This document shows, piece by piece, positions 63,980-64,000 of a stretch of DNA of 64,000 nt. The notes below the pieces were generated by a model. The model searched no databases and was not told the DNA's origin. It saw only the letters and a list, made by a program, of their open reading frames with translations. The stretch is taken from NCBI GenBank assembly GCA_035495435.1, contig DATJFV010000068.1, positions 17,431-81,430 of the forward strand, in the 5' to 3' direction. The stretch's first letter is position 1; each line of letters starts with the position of its first letter. Source of the stretch: JBDSKH01 sp035495435. GTDB taxonomy: Bacteria > Actinomycetota > Actinomycetes > Actinomycetales > Microbacteriaceae. The position numbers and the translations under genes are program-made.

Positions 63980-64000
63980 CCACCCTGAAGCAGGCCACCG
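63976..64000 (+). CDS. fabH: Start of probable fabH (cut by window edge)
   Basis: An ATG overlapping the fabD stop (ATGA) opens a frame reading MTTLKQATG to the window end. By the conserved fabD-fabH-acpP-fabF order it should be beta-ketoacyl-ACP synthase III; the eight visible residues alone cannot prove it. Confidence 0.6.

Overview
The window is a GC-rich, gene-dense chromosomal segment of an actinobacterium. The family is most likely Microbacteriaceae (Microbacterium-like); this is inferred from gene content and order, since no 16S rRNA gene is present. Markers include a type IIA topoisomerase pair near the primary sigma factor, SepH, DUF3093/DUF3159/DUF3710/DUF4191/DUF4193/DUF7455 proteins, GlnA-GlnE-GlnA2, polyphosphate glucokinase and a FasR-type regulator beside fabD. 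There is no mobile element, CRISPR array or prophage. Almost everything is housekeeping, so the interest lies in degenerate or repurposed family members and in the architecture of transcription and translation starts.

Layout. 1-1005: aldo/keto reductase (cut by the edge) translationally coupled to a MerR regulator with a textbook 19-bp-spacer operator/promoter. 1013-7452: dxs, a helix-hairpin-helix protein, an OmpA/ArfA-like protein and aconitase with an elaborate control region. 7451-11216: DUF3159, DUF3710, dut, DUF3093, DUF4193, sepH. 11228-18466: phosphodiesterase-like enzyme, parC, a polytopic membrane protein, parE. 18669-24160: DUF7455 protein, two overlapping complementary half-defective alanine racemases, a GatD homologue without its nucleophilic Cys, a MurT homologue without its Cys4 zinc ribbon, and sigA. 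24283-28202: MFS transporter, PAC2 protein, leucyl aminopeptidase. 28276-34378: lpd, 2-oxoacid dehydrogenase E2, a pseudokinase, lipB, lipA (lipoate-dependent metabolism together with its cofactor genes). 34398-41418: DUF4191, RDD protein, glnA, glnE, glnA2. 41493-47154: S-adenosylhomocysteinase-like protein, LacI regulator, panB, DUF72, map, ppgK. 47128-51679: small membrane protein, desaturase, cold-shock protein, RNase P RNA, RNase HI, a coiled-coil protein with a lost zinc ribbon, Nif3-like protein. 51689-58311: NCS1-type transporter with a huge disordered N-terminus, EamA exporter abutting tRNA-Val(TAC), clostripain-family lipoprotein and a coupled membrane protein. 58329-64000: AhpE-like peroxiredoxin, aceE, fasR, fabD, start of fabH.

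Most notable. The cluster alrC/alrN - gatD*/murT* - sigA (18907-24160) looks like a remodelled peptidoglycan stem-peptide module. Catalytic Lys and catalytic Tyr of alanine racemase are split between two genes. The adjacent MurT/GatD pair, which normally amidates the alpha-carboxyl of D-Glu, has lost the residues needed to make and use ammonia from glutamine. Microbacteriaceae have B-type peptidoglycan, in which exactly that alpha-carboxyl carries the interpeptide bridge, so a switch from amidation to amino-acid addition is a specific and testable hypothesis. Other notable points are at least sixteen -10 elements placed 6-7 nt before a start codon (leaderless mRNAs), a GTA codon overlapping a stop behind a near-perfect Shine-Dalgarno sequence, a protein start one base after a tRNA 3' end, and an extragenic inverted-repeat family present at two sites.
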